DNA of 64,000 nt, from the NCBI RefSeq assembly GCF_902833225.1, contig NZ_CADFEI010000028.1, positions 16,791-80,790 on the forward strand, read 5' to 3'. The notes under the pieces were generated by a model. That model worked only from the letters and a program-made list of their open reading frames with translations. It did no database searches and was not told where the DNA came from. Numbering within the stretch: position 1 is the stretch's first letter; each line of letters begins with the position of its first letter. This document shows, one piece after another, positions 43,901-50,668 of the stretch. A program made the translations under genes and the position numbers. This stretch comes from Burkholderia sp. BCC1644. Its GTDB lineage: Bacteria > Pseudomonadota > Gammaproteobacteria > Burkholderiales > Burkholderiaceae.

Positions 43901-44169
43901 GGCCGAAGGCGATGACGGTCGCCGTCGTGCTCGCCGGGTTCGTGCCGATCATGGTCGGCCACGGCGCCGGTTCCGAAGTCATGCAGCGCATCGCCGCGCC
44001 GATGGTCGGCGGCATGGTCACGGCGCCGCTGCTGTCGATGTTCGTCATTCCCGCCGCGTGGCTCCTGCTTCAGCGCCGTCGTGCGCGAAGCGCGGGCCGG
44101 GCGCGGCATTCCGATGCAGTTCCTTCCGGCACGAACGTGCCATCCATCCCAACCGGAGAATCACGATGA
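40963..44169 (+). CDS. cusA: Heavy-metal RND pump CusA
   Basis: 1068 residues. Inner-membrane proton-driven pump with 12 helices and two large periplasmic loops. N-terminus IARIILWSVRNRFLVLLAT; the helix-4 signature AIGAMIDAAIVMIENAHKHLE has the Asp and the GAM-x-DAA form typical of the monovalent-metal (Cu/Ag) subgroup rather than the DFG of CzcA. Met-rich segments in the cleft (FMPPLDEGDLLYMPTALPG) suit a methionine relay. The C-terminal ~25 residues are basic and Ser-rich. Overlaps cusB and cusF by 4 nt each. Confidence 0.95.
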   Translation: MIARIILWSVRNRFLVLLATVLIAAWGVHSLRQTPLDALPDLSDTQVIVKASYPGKAPQVVEDQVTYPLTTTLLGVPGAKTVRAYSSFGDAFVYVLFDDHTDPYWARSRVLEYLSQVQSRLPAGATVSLGPDATGVGWVYEYALVDRTGHHDLGQLRALNDWFLKFELKAVPDVSEVASIGGMVRQYQVVLDPDKLRAYGITQAAVAEALRQANQESGGSVVELAESEYMVRSSGYLRTLDDFRHVVLRTDDAGTPVLLGDVARIQVGPAMRRGIAELNGQGEVAGGVVVMRSGKNALTTIDAVKAKLAGLKRSLPPGVEIVTTYDRSQLIERAVGNLKDKLIEEFVIVGIVCAVFLFHLRSAFVAILSLPLGVLAAFIVMRYQGVNANLMSLGGIAIAIGAMIDAAIVMIENAHKHLEAYDHAHPGEPLTVARRWELVAASAAEVGPALFFSLLIITLSFIPVFSLEGQEGKLFAPLAFTKTYTIAAAAGLSVTLVPVLMGYLVRGRIPHEHANPINRVLIRLYRPLLEATLRRPWFAIGVAVVALVLTAVPLSRLGGEFMPPLDEGDLLYMPTALPGISADKASELLQQTDRLIKTVPEVDTVFGKSGRADTATDPAPLEMFETTIRFKPRSAWRPGMTPEKLVDELDRTVKVPGLSNVWVPPIRNRLDMLSTGIKTPVGVKISGPDLAGIDAIAKQVEAAVKPVPGVTSALAERLNGGRYIDVDIDRLAAARYGLSVADIQSVVASAVGGDDVGEVIAGRERFPINIRYPREIRDSLENLRQLPVVTARGAQIRLGDVARIDIADGPPMIRSENARLSGYVYVDLRGVDLSTAVRAMQQAVAQQVALPPGYSIAWSGQFEYLERAAATLRTVVPVTLVVIFVLLFLTFDSAADALLLMSTVPFALVGGFWLVWALGHAVSVATSVGFIALAGVAAEFGVVMLLYLKGALQRRLDAGEPLTDAVLLDAIREGAVLRVRPKAMTVAVVLAGFVPIMVGHGAGSEVMQRIAAPMVGGMVTAPLLSMFVIPAAWLLLQRRRARSAGRARHSDAVPSGTNVPSIPTGESR

Positions 44170-44534
44170 AAATGAATCAATTGATCGCCACCGCAACCGC
44201 CGTCGTCGCGCTCGGCGTTGCCGCCGTACCGGCGTTTGCCGCCGGCGAGATGTCGGGCATGGACATGTCCGGCATGAAGATGTCATCGGACGGCGCGGCC
44301 GATTCGACTGCCGCGCTGACCGATGCCGAAGTGAAGAAGGTCGATGCCGCGAGCGGCAAGATCACGCTGAAGCACGGCGCCCTCGACAACGTCGGGATGC
44401 CGGCGATGACGATGGCGTTCAAGGCGAAGGACGCGGCGATGCTCGCGCACGCGCACGCGGGCGACAAGGTGAAGGTGCGGATCGAGAAGGTCGACGGCAC
44501 GCTGACGATCGTCAAGCTCGTCAAGGGTTCCTGA
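44166..44534 (+). CDS. cusF: CusF-like periplasmic copper chaperone
   Basis: 122 residues. Signal peptide ends AFA-AGEM. A Met-rich linker (MSGMDMSGMKM) leads to the CusF OB domain (TDAEVKKVDAASGKITLKHG, then MPAMTMAFKAKD). The metal site His and the two Met of MTM are present, but the residue eight after His, normally the Trp that caps Cu(I), is Met. ATG overlaps the cusA stop. It hands Cu(I)/Ag(I) to the CusCBA pump. Closely related to the protein at 53539-53886. Confidence 0.9.
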   Translation: MKMNQLIATATAVVALGVAAVPAFAAGEMSGMDMSGMKMSSDGAADSTAALTDAEVKKVDAASGKITLKHGALDNVGMPAMTMAFKAKDAAMLAHAHAGDKVKVRIEKVDGTLTIVKLVKGS

Positions 44535-44543
44535 TCGTCCGGG

Positions 44544-44564
44544 GCGGGCGCAACCGTCGCCCGC
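44544..44564. terminator. Weak hairpin after cusF
   Basis: GCGGGCG-N7-CGCCCGC, 10 nt after the cusF stop, before the convergent antiporter gene. No U-run; a possible bidirectional terminator. Confidence 0.4.
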
Positions 44565-44634
44565 TTCCTGCACCTTGAAGCGCGCCGCGCCGACGTGTCC
44601 GTCGGCCGGCGCGCCCGGCCCAGGCGCCGGTGCG

Positions 44635-45645
44635 TCAGCGCGCCAGCGTCAGGACCAGATACCCCGCATAACCGGCGCCGTTCGCGAGCAACGCCCAGAT
44701 CGCGAGCCCGCGCGTGCGCGCGTTGAAGCGCAGCCAGGCGGCCGCCGCGAGCGTGATGATCACGCCGGTCAGCACTTCGGGGCGCGGCTCCCACGGCGTC
44801 AGCATGATGCCGATCGCGGGCAGCAGCGTACCCTGGAACACCATCGCGCCGGTGATGTTGCCGAACGCGAGCGTGTCCTTCTTGCGGCGGATCCACAGCA
44901 CGCTGTTGACCTTCTCCGGCAGTTCCGTCGCGATCGGCACGATGATCAGCGACAGCAGCAGCGCCGAGATGCCGAGCACCTGCGACACGCCTTCCACGCC
45001 GTGAATGAAGCCCTTCGCGCCGCCGATCAGCAGCGCGAGGCCGATCAGCAACTGCAGCGCGATCGTCGCGAGATTGGTCGGCAGGCCCACGCGCGACAGG
45101 AACATCGTGTGCGGCGCCTCGGTGCCGTGGCCGGCATCGACGAGCCGGGTCGACGCGCGGAACGTCATCACGACGTACATCACGTAGATGCCGACCAGCA
45201 TCGCGGCGAGCAGCGCGCGCACGGCCCAGTTGTGATGCGGGACGAACATCGCCGCGGTGGCCAGCGAGAACGCGGCGAGGAAGTAGTTCATGTCGCGCAC
45301 GAAGCCCGTGCGTTCCGGTGCGATCGTGCCGCGCAGCCCGCGCGAGCGGATCACGGCGAGTGTCATCAGGAACGTGGTGAGCGTCGCGAGCATCAGCGGC
45401 GCGCCGAGAATCGCGCCGACGCCGATTTCCTCGTTCACGGCCTGGTTCGCCGTGCCGCCGGCCAGTGCGAGCAGCGGCACCATCGTTTCGGGCAGCGCCG
45501 TGCCGACGGCCGCGAACAGCGAGCCGGTCACGCCTTCGGAAATCTTCAGGCGTTCGCCGAGATGTTCGAGCGCATTGGTGAAGACCTCGGCCGCGACGAG
45601 GATGACGATCAGCATGAACGCCAGTTCGAGGAGCATGAAGGTCAT
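44635..45645 (-). CDS. CaCA-family cation antiporter under Mn riboswitch control
   Basis: 336 residues, ~10-11 membrane helices. It carries the two inverted alpha-repeat signatures of Na+/Ca2+ exchangers: GSLFAAVGTALPETMVPLLAL in the first half and PIATELPEKVNSVLW with FGNITGAMVFQGTLLP in the second; their Glu/Asn/Thr line the cation path. GGAGGT precedes ATG 45645. The yybP-ykoY riboswitch in its leader implies induction by Mn2+, so manganese (perhaps with Ca2+) is the likely exported ion. It lies convergent with the cus operon. Confidence 0.88.
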   Translation of the reverse strand: MTFMLLELAFMLIVILVAAEVFTNALEHLGERLKISEGVTGSLFAAVGTALPETMVPLLALAGGTANQAVNEEIGVGAILGAPLMLATLTTFLMTLAVIRSRGLRGTIAPERTGFVRDMNYFLAAFSLATAAMFVPHHNWAVRALLAAMLVGIYVMYVVMTFRASTRLVDAGHGTEAPHTMFLSRVGLPTNLATIALQLLIGLALLIGGAKGFIHGVEGVSQVLGISALLLSLIIVPIATELPEKVNSVLWIRRKKDTLAFGNITGAMVFQGTLLPAIGIMLTPWEPRPEVLTGVIITLAAAAWLRFNARTRGLAIWALLANGAGYAGYLVLTLAR

Positions 45646-45889
45646 GCGGCACCTCCGCAGGCACGTGGACGGCGGGCGGGGGAGCGCGGGGACAAGACGG
45701 CGGGGAACATGGGGACTCCGTGGTCGGACGCTGACGAACCATGGCGCATCCGCCGACGTCCGACCAGGAACGACGCGATGCGCCCATGGTCTCGCCAGGC
45801 CGATCAGGCTGAACGCGCCACGGCCGCAGGCCGAGTGTGTTGACGCGTTCGCTTTCCGGGGACGGAAAGCAGGCTACTCCCCAAAGACG
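45646..45889 (-). ncRNA. yybP-ykoY manganese riboswitch and expression platform
   Basis: On the minus strand the leader contains the hallmark elements in order: TTTGGGGAGTAGCC (around 45870-45885), GTCAACACACTCGG (around 45829-45843) and GGCGAGACC (45788-45796), as in the Mn-sensing leaders of mntP and alx. After the aptamer, two stems compete: 45777-45784 with 45743-45750 (GATGCGCC/GGCGCATC) and 45757-45765 with 45722-45730 (CGTCCGACC/GGTCGGACG). These give a plausible switch. The 5' end is estimated from the promoter at 45896-45924. No U-run was seen, so control may be translational. Confidence 0.85.
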
Positions 45890-45895
45890 AAGGGC

Positions 45896-45924
45896 AGTCT
45901 AGCCGAGCGGAATTCTTTCGACAA
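45896..45924 (-). promoter_or_regulatory. Promoter of the riboswitch/antiporter transcript
   Basis: On the minus strand TTGTCG (45924-45919), 17 nt, TAGACT (45901-45896): a good sigma-70 match with ideal spacing. It places the transcript start a few bases before the riboswitch. Confidence 0.6.
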
Positions 45925-45942
45925 GCCTTCATCACAAAAAAA

Positions 45943-45998
45943 TATACCCCTCTCCCCTATAGGGGAAGCCTTCCGGATATATACTCCCCCTCCCTATT
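45943..45998 (+). promoter_or_regulatory. Tandem RcnR/DmeR-type operators
   Basis: Two 19-bp direct copies, TATACCCCTCTCCCCTATA (45943-45961) and TATACTCCCCCTCCCTATT (45980-45998), 37 nt apart. A C-tract flanked by TA-rich ends is the known operator form of RcnR/CsoR-class repressors (TAC-G/C tract-GTA). The second ends 16 nt before the dmeR start. Confidence 0.7.
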
Positions 45999-46014
45999 CA
46001 GGAGCCCGTCATCG

Positions 46015-46290
46015 ATGAGCCATACCGTTCGTGAAAAACAGAAGCTGCTGAACCGCGTGCGTCGTATCAAGGGCCAGGTCGAGGCGATCGAGCGCGCGCT
46101 CGGGGACGAGCGCGGCTGCAACGAGGTCCTGCAATTGATCACGAGTTGCCGCGGCGCGATGAACGGGTTGCTGGCCGTCGTGCTGGAAGACCACATTCGC
46201 GAGCATCTGGTCGATGCGCACGAACCTGACGCACACGAAGGCAGCGCGACCGAGCAGCTGATCGACGTGGTGCATAGCTATTTCAAGTAA
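46015..46290 (+). CDS. dmeR: RcnR/CsoR-family metal-sensing repressor DmeR
   Basis: 91 residues, all-helical DUF156 fold. The metal ligands His3, Cys35, His60 and His64 sit at exactly the RcnR positions that bind Ni(II)/Co(II), not the Cys-His-Cys set of CsoR. VRRIKGQVEAIERAL is the DNA-contacting first helix. AGGAG lies 10 nt upstream. It is followed 12 nt later by the cation diffusion facilitator it presumably represses, and preceded by two matching operators. Confidence 0.9.
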   Translation: MSHTVREKQKLLNRVRRIKGQVEAIERALGDERGCNEVLQLITSCRGAMNGLLAVVLEDHIREHLVDAHEPDAHEGSATEQLIDVVHSYFK

Positions 46291-46302
46291 TCGGGGCAGA
46301 GC

Positions 46303-47325
46303 ATGAATACTTTCCGGGATGACGCGTTCGGCGCGGGGCATGACCATATCTTCCTCGGCGATGCGCACGAGCAGAACGAACGGAAGACGTGGATGGTCAT
46401 CGGCCTGTGCTCGGCGATGATGGTGGCCGAGATCGTCGGCGGCACGCTGTTCGGATCACTCGCGCTCGTCGCCGACGGGTTGCACATGTCGACGCACGCA
46501 GGCGCGATGCTGATCGCCGCGCTGGCCTATACCTATGCGCGCAAGCATGCGGACGATCCGCGCTTCGTGTTCGGCACGGGCAAGCTGGGCGACCTGGCCG
46601 GCTTCACGAGCGCGATCGTGCTCGCGATGATCGCGATCCTGATCGGCTACGAGGCGATTGCGCGTCTGCTGGCGCCCGTTCCCATTCATTTCGGCGAAGC
46701 GATTCCGATTGCCGTGCTGGGGCTCGCGGTGAACCTCGCGAGCGTGTGGCTGCTGAGCGGCGGCCATCATCACGGGCATGGCCACGGGCACGGTCATCAT
46801 CATGGGCACGACCACGGTCACGACCACGATCATGACCACGACGACGATGACCATCACGCGCATCACGATCACGGTTCGCAAACGGCAGCCCATCGCGACC
46901 ACAACATCCGCTCGGCCTACGTTCACGTGATCGCCGACGCGGCCGTATCGGTGCTGGCCATCGTCGGCCTGCTGCTCGCCCGCGCTTTCGGCTGGGTCTG
47001 GATGGATCCGGTCGCGGGCATTATCGGCGCACTCGTCATCGCGAACTGGTCGTACGGGCTGATGCGCGATACGGGCGGCATCCTGCTCGACGTCAACGTC
47101 GATCGCAAGCTGGCGGCGCGCGTACGTCATGCGATCGAGGCGCTTGGCGACAAGGTCAACGATCTTCACGTGTGGCGTGTCGGCCCCGGCCACATGAGCG
47201 CGATCGTGTCGGTCGAGACCGCCGATACGGTGCGCGACGCGCGTTTCTACCATGCGCTGATCGAGGGTTTCGACGGCGTGTCGCACGTGACCGTCGAAGT
47301 GATGACGCCTGCGAAGGCGGCCTGA
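46303..47325 (+). CDS. dmeF: Cation diffusion facilitator DmeF (Ni/Co efflux)
   Basis: 340 residues. Six membrane helices with the CDF site A motif HMSTHAG in helix 2 (LVADGLHMSTHAGAML) and HVIADAAVSVL in helix 5. Between helices 4 and 5 lies a very His/Asp-rich loop (~residues 150-195; repeated HGHGHGHHHGHDHGHDHD). The C-terminal ferredoxin-like domain contains VNDLHVWRVGPGHMSAIVSV. The HxxxH-type first site and its pairing with an RcnR-like repressor match dmeRF loci for nickel/cobalt resistance. Confidence 0.92.
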   Translation: MNTFRDDAFGAGHDHIFLGDAHEQNERKTWMVIGLCSAMMVAEIVGGTLFGSLALVADGLHMSTHAGAMLIAALAYTYARKHADDPRFVFGTGKLGDLAGFTSAIVLAMIAILIGYEAIARLLAPVPIHFGEAIPIAVLGLAVNLASVWLLSGGHHHGHGHGHGHHHGHDHGHDHDHDHDDDDHHAHHDHGSQTAAHRDHNIRSAYVHVIADAAVSVLAIVGLLLARAFGWVWMDPVAGIIGALVIANWSYGLMRDTGGILLDVNVDRKLAARVRHAIEALGDKVNDLHVWRVGPGHMSAIVSVETADTVRDARFYHALIEGFDGVSHVTVEVMTPAKAA

Positions 47326-47327
47326 CC

Positions 47328-47513
47328 GTGGCCGTGAAATCACCCTGTATCGAACTGTGCGCGTTTGACGGCCGGACGGGCTTTTGTGTCGGCTGCCTGC
47401 GCACGCGCGACGAGGCGCGTGACTGGAGGAAGATGACCGACCATCGCCGGCACCAGATACTGAACGACCGCAATCGCCGCCAGGCGAAGATCCGGCGCGA
47501 GCCGGGGGAGTGA
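47328..47513 (+). CDS. DUF1289 small Cys-rich protein
   Basis: 61 residues from GTG 47328, two nt after the dmeF stop. Contains the DUF1289 pattern SPCIELCAFDGRTGFCVGC then RTRDEARDWRKM, with four Cys that could bind iron or zinc. Function unknown in the family. Translational coupling to dmeF is likely; GTG 47334 is an alternative start. Confidence 0.8.
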   Translation: MAVKSPCIELCAFDGRTGFCVGCLRTRDEARDWRKMTDHRRHQILNDRNRRQAKIRREPGE

Positions 47514-47595
47514 AGGCGTCTGGCGTCGGTGGTCGTGGTGCTGAGTTTGGCGTCGCACCGGCCGTCATGCCGATGCGACCCGCGCGACAAGCGGC

Positions 47596-49014
47596 TTACC
47601 CTTCTGCGCCGCGCGGAAAATAAAGCGCGAACGTCGTGCGCCCGTCGCGGCTCGCGACCTCGACCTTGCCGCGATGCAGCTCCATGATCGACTTCACGAT
47701 CGCGAGCCCGAGGCCCGCATTGCGCGCCGCGCCGTGCCGCGACGAATCGATGCGGTAGAAGCGCTCGAAGATCCGTTCGACCTGCTCGGGCGGAATCGCG
47801 GCGCCGCGATTCGTGACCTCGACGACCGCGTAACTTCCTTGTGCCGAAACGGCCAGCTCGATCGTCGACGCGGCTTCCGCGTGTTCGAGCGCATTCGACG
47901 CGAGGTTGCTCACCGCGCGCCGGAACAGCGTCGCGTCCGCGACGACCGGCGCTTCGCCGCGCACGTCGATGCGCACGCCGGCTTCGTCGGCCAGTGCCTG
48001 GAAATACGACGCGAGCCGGCGCAACTCGCTGCCCGCGTCGAGTTCGGCGGTTTTCAGGTGCTGACGCGCATTGTCGGTGCGCGCGAGAAACAGCATGTTC
48101 TCGATCATCCGCTGCAGCCGTTCGCATTCCTCGATGTTCGAATCGATCAGCGCTTCGTATTCCTCGGTCGTGCGCGCACGCGACAGCGTGACCTGCGACG
48201 AGCTGATCACGTTCGCGAGCGGCGTGCGCATGTCGTGCGCGAGATCGGACGAGAACTGCGACAGCCGCACGAACGCGCGTTCGAGGCGGTCGAGCATCCG
48301 GTTGACCGACGTCGCGAGCTCGCGCAGCTCGACGGGGCCGCCGCGCGCATCGAGGCGCGCGTTCAGGTTGTGCGCCTCGATGCGCGAGGTCTGCCGGCCG
48401 AGGCTCTCGACCGGGCGCAGGCCGCGCGATGCAACCGCGTAGCCGAGCGCGCCGACCAGCAGCGCGCCGACGGCCGCCGCGAGCCAGATGTCGACGCGAT
48501 AGCTTTCGAGCAGCGACTGGCGATCGGTCGCCGTGCGCGCGAGCGCGACCTGGATCGCTTCGCCGGATGGCAGCGTCGTGCGTGCATACACGCAGCGCGA
48601 CGTGCCGATGCCGGGCGGTGAGCAGGTGAACGGGCTGCTGCTTCCGCCTGCGTTGCCTGCCGGATGCGGTGCGGTGATGACCGATACGAGCGTGTTGCCG
48701 GCCTCGTCGGAATGTTCGACCAGTGGCCGGTTCTGCGCATCGTAGATGCCGAGATAGACGCCCGGATGCGACAGCAGCACTTCATGAAACACGGCCGGAT
48801 CGGCGCGCAGCGCGGCGGTCGATCCGCTGGCGTGCGCCAGCTGCAGGAACTGGTTGAGCTTGCCGGAGATCTCGATGTCGTCGCGCCGCGTGAGCTCGGC
48901 GGACAGCGAGCGGTACAGGTACGCGCCGGTCAGCGCGAACACGAGCGCGGCGACCACCGCGAACGCGACGGTCAGGCGCCGCAGCAGCGAATACGAAGCC
49001 GGGCTCGCGATCAC
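47596..49014 (-). CDS. Heavy-metal sensor histidine kinase (CusS/IrlS family)
   Basis: 472 residues from GTG 49014, overlapping the regulator stop by GTGA. Membrane helices at ~12-34 and ~165-187 enclose a periplasmic sensor of ~130 residues. Then HAMP (RGLRPVESLGRQTSRIEAHN), the phospho-acceptor H-box FSSDLAHDMRTPLANV, N-box NLASNALEHA and G-box NAGLGLAIVKSIMELH. It senses Cu/Ag-type periplasmic metal and phosphorylates the adjacent response regulator. The periplasmic part has two Cys (FTCSPPGIGTSRCVY). Confidence 0.92.
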   Translation of the reverse strand: MIASPASYSLLRRLTVAFAVVAALVFALTGAYLYRSLSAELTRRDDIEISGKLNQFLQLAHASGSTAALRADPAVFHEVLLSHPGVYLGIYDAQNRPLVEHSDEAGNTLVSVITAPHPAGNAGGSSSPFTCSPPGIGTSRCVYARTTLPSGEAIQVALARTATDRQSLLESYRVDIWLAAAVGALLVGALGYAVASRGLRPVESLGRQTSRIEAHNLNARLDARGGPVELRELATSVNRMLDRLERAFVRLSQFSSDLAHDMRTPLANVISSSQVTLSRARTTEEYEALIDSNIEECERLQRMIENMLFLARTDNARQHLKTAELDAGSELRRLASYFQALADEAGVRIDVRGEAPVVADATLFRRAVSNLASNALEHAEAASTIELAVSAQGSYAVVEVTNRGAAIPPEQVERIFERFYRIDSSRHGAARNAGLGLAIVKSIMELHRGKVEVASRDGRTTFALYFPRGAEG

Positions 49015-49682
49015 GAACGATCCTCGAGCACGTAGCCCATCCCGCGGATCGTGTGGATCAGCTTCTTCTCGTAGGCATTGTCGATCTTCGCGCGCAGGCG
49101 CTTGATCGCCGCATCGACGACGTTCGTGTCGCTGTCGAAATTCATGTCCCAGATCTGCGACGTGATGAACGTGCGCGTCAGCACTTCGCCTTCGCGTTCG
49201 GCGAGCAGTTGCAGCAGTGCGAATTCCTGCGCGGTCAGGTCGATGCGGGTGTCGGCGCGCCGCACACGGCGCTTGAGCAGGTCGACTTCGAGATCGGCAA
49301 CGTGCAGGATGTCGCACACGTTGCGCGGCGCACGCCGCAGCAGCGAGCGGATGCGCGCGAGAAATTCGGCATACGCGAACGGCTTGAGCAGGTAGTCGTC
49401 GGCGCCGAGTTCGAGCCCGGTCACCTTGTCCTCGATCGCCTCGCGCGCCGTGAGCAGCAGCACGGGCGTCTGCTTCTGCGCGCGCAGCCGCCTGAGCACC
49501 TCGAAGCCGTCCAGCTCCGGCAGCATCACGTCGAGCACGACGAGATCGAAATCCTCGTGCAGCGCGAGGAACAGCCCGTCCTTGCCGGTTTCCGCGATGT
49601 CGACCGTGTAGCTCGCCTCCATCAGCCCCTTCCGGAGGTACGACGCCATCTTGGGTTCGTCTTCGACTATCAGTATCCGCAT
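49011..49682 (-). CDS. OmpR-type response regulator (CusR/CopR/IrlR)
   Basis: 223 residues. The receiver domain has acidic pocket E7-D8-E9, phospho-acceptor Asp51 in LVVLDVMLPELDG, Thr in LLLTAREAIEDKV and Lys in DYLLKPFAYAE. The C-terminal winged helix ends RGMGYVLEDRS. Copper responders of this class bind ATGAC-N6-GTCAT-type boxes; two lie at 49767-49832 between this gene and the divergent copper operon, so it probably controls both. Confidence 0.93.
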   Translation of the reverse strand: MRILIVEDEPKMASYLRKGLMEASYTVDIAETGKDGLFLALHEDFDLVVLDVMLPELDGFEVLRRLRAQKQTPVLLLTAREAIEDKVTGLELGADDYLLKPFAYAEFLARIRSLLRRAPRNVCDILHVADLEVDLLKRRVRRADTRIDLTAQEFALLQLLAEREGEVLTRTFITSQIWDMNFDSDTNVVDAAIKRLRAKIDNAYEKKLIHTIRGMGYVLEDRS

Positions 49683-49766
49683 GGTGAGGCAGGCTGTCCG
49701 TGATTCCAGCCGGTCAGTGTAACGCCTGAGCTTAAGGCGCCGCGCGTGCGCGAAGAATGACCGCCG

Positions 49767-49832
49767 GATGACGGGATTGTCATGAAGCGTCCATGCGTCG
49801 CGTCACCCGCCTTTCATGACAATCCGGTCATC
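49767..49832. promoter_or_regulatory. Pair of opposed CusR/CopR boxes
   Basis: GATGACGGGATTGTCATGAA (49767-49786) on the plus strand and the same 20 bp with one change on the minus strand (49813-49832), 26 nt apart. Each contains ATGAC-N6-GTCAT, a dimer site. One box faces each divergent transcription unit (two-component genes; copper operon starting at 49951). Confidence 0.72.
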
Positions 49833-49950
49833 TTTCGACCATGTCGTCGTCACCGCGGTGGCGATAAGCTGCGGCCGTCTTGTCCCCCGGCACGCGTCGT
49901 CACGGCGCCGCGCCGGCCCAACCGGTCGTTGCCTGCCTGATTCCGCATCC

Positions 49951-50307
49951 ATGTCGTACTGGCGCAAATTCCTCCTCGTCGTGCTGCTGGCGCTGAGCCT
50001 GCCGATCCAGTCGTTCGCGACTGATTCGATGCAGTGCGAACGCGTTGCCGTCGCGCCGATGGAAGCGCCGTCGCACGCGATGCCGGCCGCGCAGGCCGGC
50101 CATCACGATCACGACGACCACGCACGGCATGCGTCGGCATGTTCGGCGTGTGTGTCGTGCTGCCTCGGCACGGGCATGTCGGGTGCGCCCGCGGTGCCCG
50201 TCGCGGCGGACGCCGGCGTCGCGATCGCCGCGCCGCCGCTTTCGGCCGTCGTCGTGTCGTTCCTGACCGGCGGCATCGACCGGCCGCCTCGCCGGATCTC
50301 CGTCTAG
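49951..50307 (+). CDS. Small exported Cys/His-rich copper-locus protein
   Basis: 118 residues from ATG 49951. Signal peptide MSYWRKFLLVVLLALSLPIQ then SFA. The mature part has HHDHDDHARH followed by CSACVSCCLG, a plausible metal-binding cluster, and a hydrophobic C-terminal half. It is the first gene behind the CusR boxes. Similar leader proteins occur in Burkholderia and Ralstonia copper operons. No enzymatic motif; a periplasmic copper-binding role is inferred. Confidence 0.72.
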   Translation: MSYWRKFLLVVLLALSLPIQSFATDSMQCERVAVAPMEAPSHAMPAAQAGHHDHDDHARHASACSACVSCCLGTGMSGAPAVPVAADAGVAIAAPPLSAVVVSFLTGGIDRPPRRISV

Positions 50308-50395
50308 TCCCTGCCCGTGGCCGACAGGCCGCGACCTGCAATCCACGCTGGCGGCCGCACGCGGTCCGCCGGACGACTCACGACGAGACATTTTC

Positions 50396-50668
50396 ATGCG
50401 ACTGATCACTGCGGCGCTGTTGAGCGCGGCGGCCTTCGTGCCGTCGCTCGCGCCTGCGCAAACCCCGTTACCCGATCCGGCGGACGCCGCCGCGTCGGTG
50501 CCGGACGTCACCGTGACGTCCGCGTTCGACGGCTACCGGCCGTATCGCGACGACGCAGGCCCGGGCTGGAAACAACTGAACCGGGACGTGATGGAGCGCC
50601 CCGCGAAGCCCGGCAACGCGACGCGCAATGGCGGAGCACATTCGATGCACGGAGGGGCCGCGCAATGA
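50396..50668 (+). CDS. Small exported hypothetical protein of the copper operon
   Basis: 90 residues. Signal peptide MRLITAALLSAAAFVPSLAP then AQ. The mature part has SAFDGYRPYRDDAGPGWKQLNRDV and a Met/His tail (HSMHGG). Its stop overlaps the start of the next gene by ATGA, so the two are coupled. The conserved-looking YRPYRDD-GWKQLN core suggests a real family accompanying copper TolC-like proteins; function unknown. Confidence 0.68.
   Translation: MRLITAALLSAAAFVPSLAPAQTPLPDPADAAASVPDVTVTSAFDGYRPYRDDAGPGWKQLNRDVMERPAKPGNATRNGGAHSMHGGAAQ

Noticed and set aside
40924..44109. 1061-codon minus-strand open frame
   Set aside because: Exact antisense of cusA with Arg/His/Asp-rich low-complexity translation; cusA is certain.
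46780..46880. Simple-sequence repeat in dmeF
   Set aside because: The CATCACGG-like repetition encodes the His/Asp-rich loop expected for this CDF transporter.
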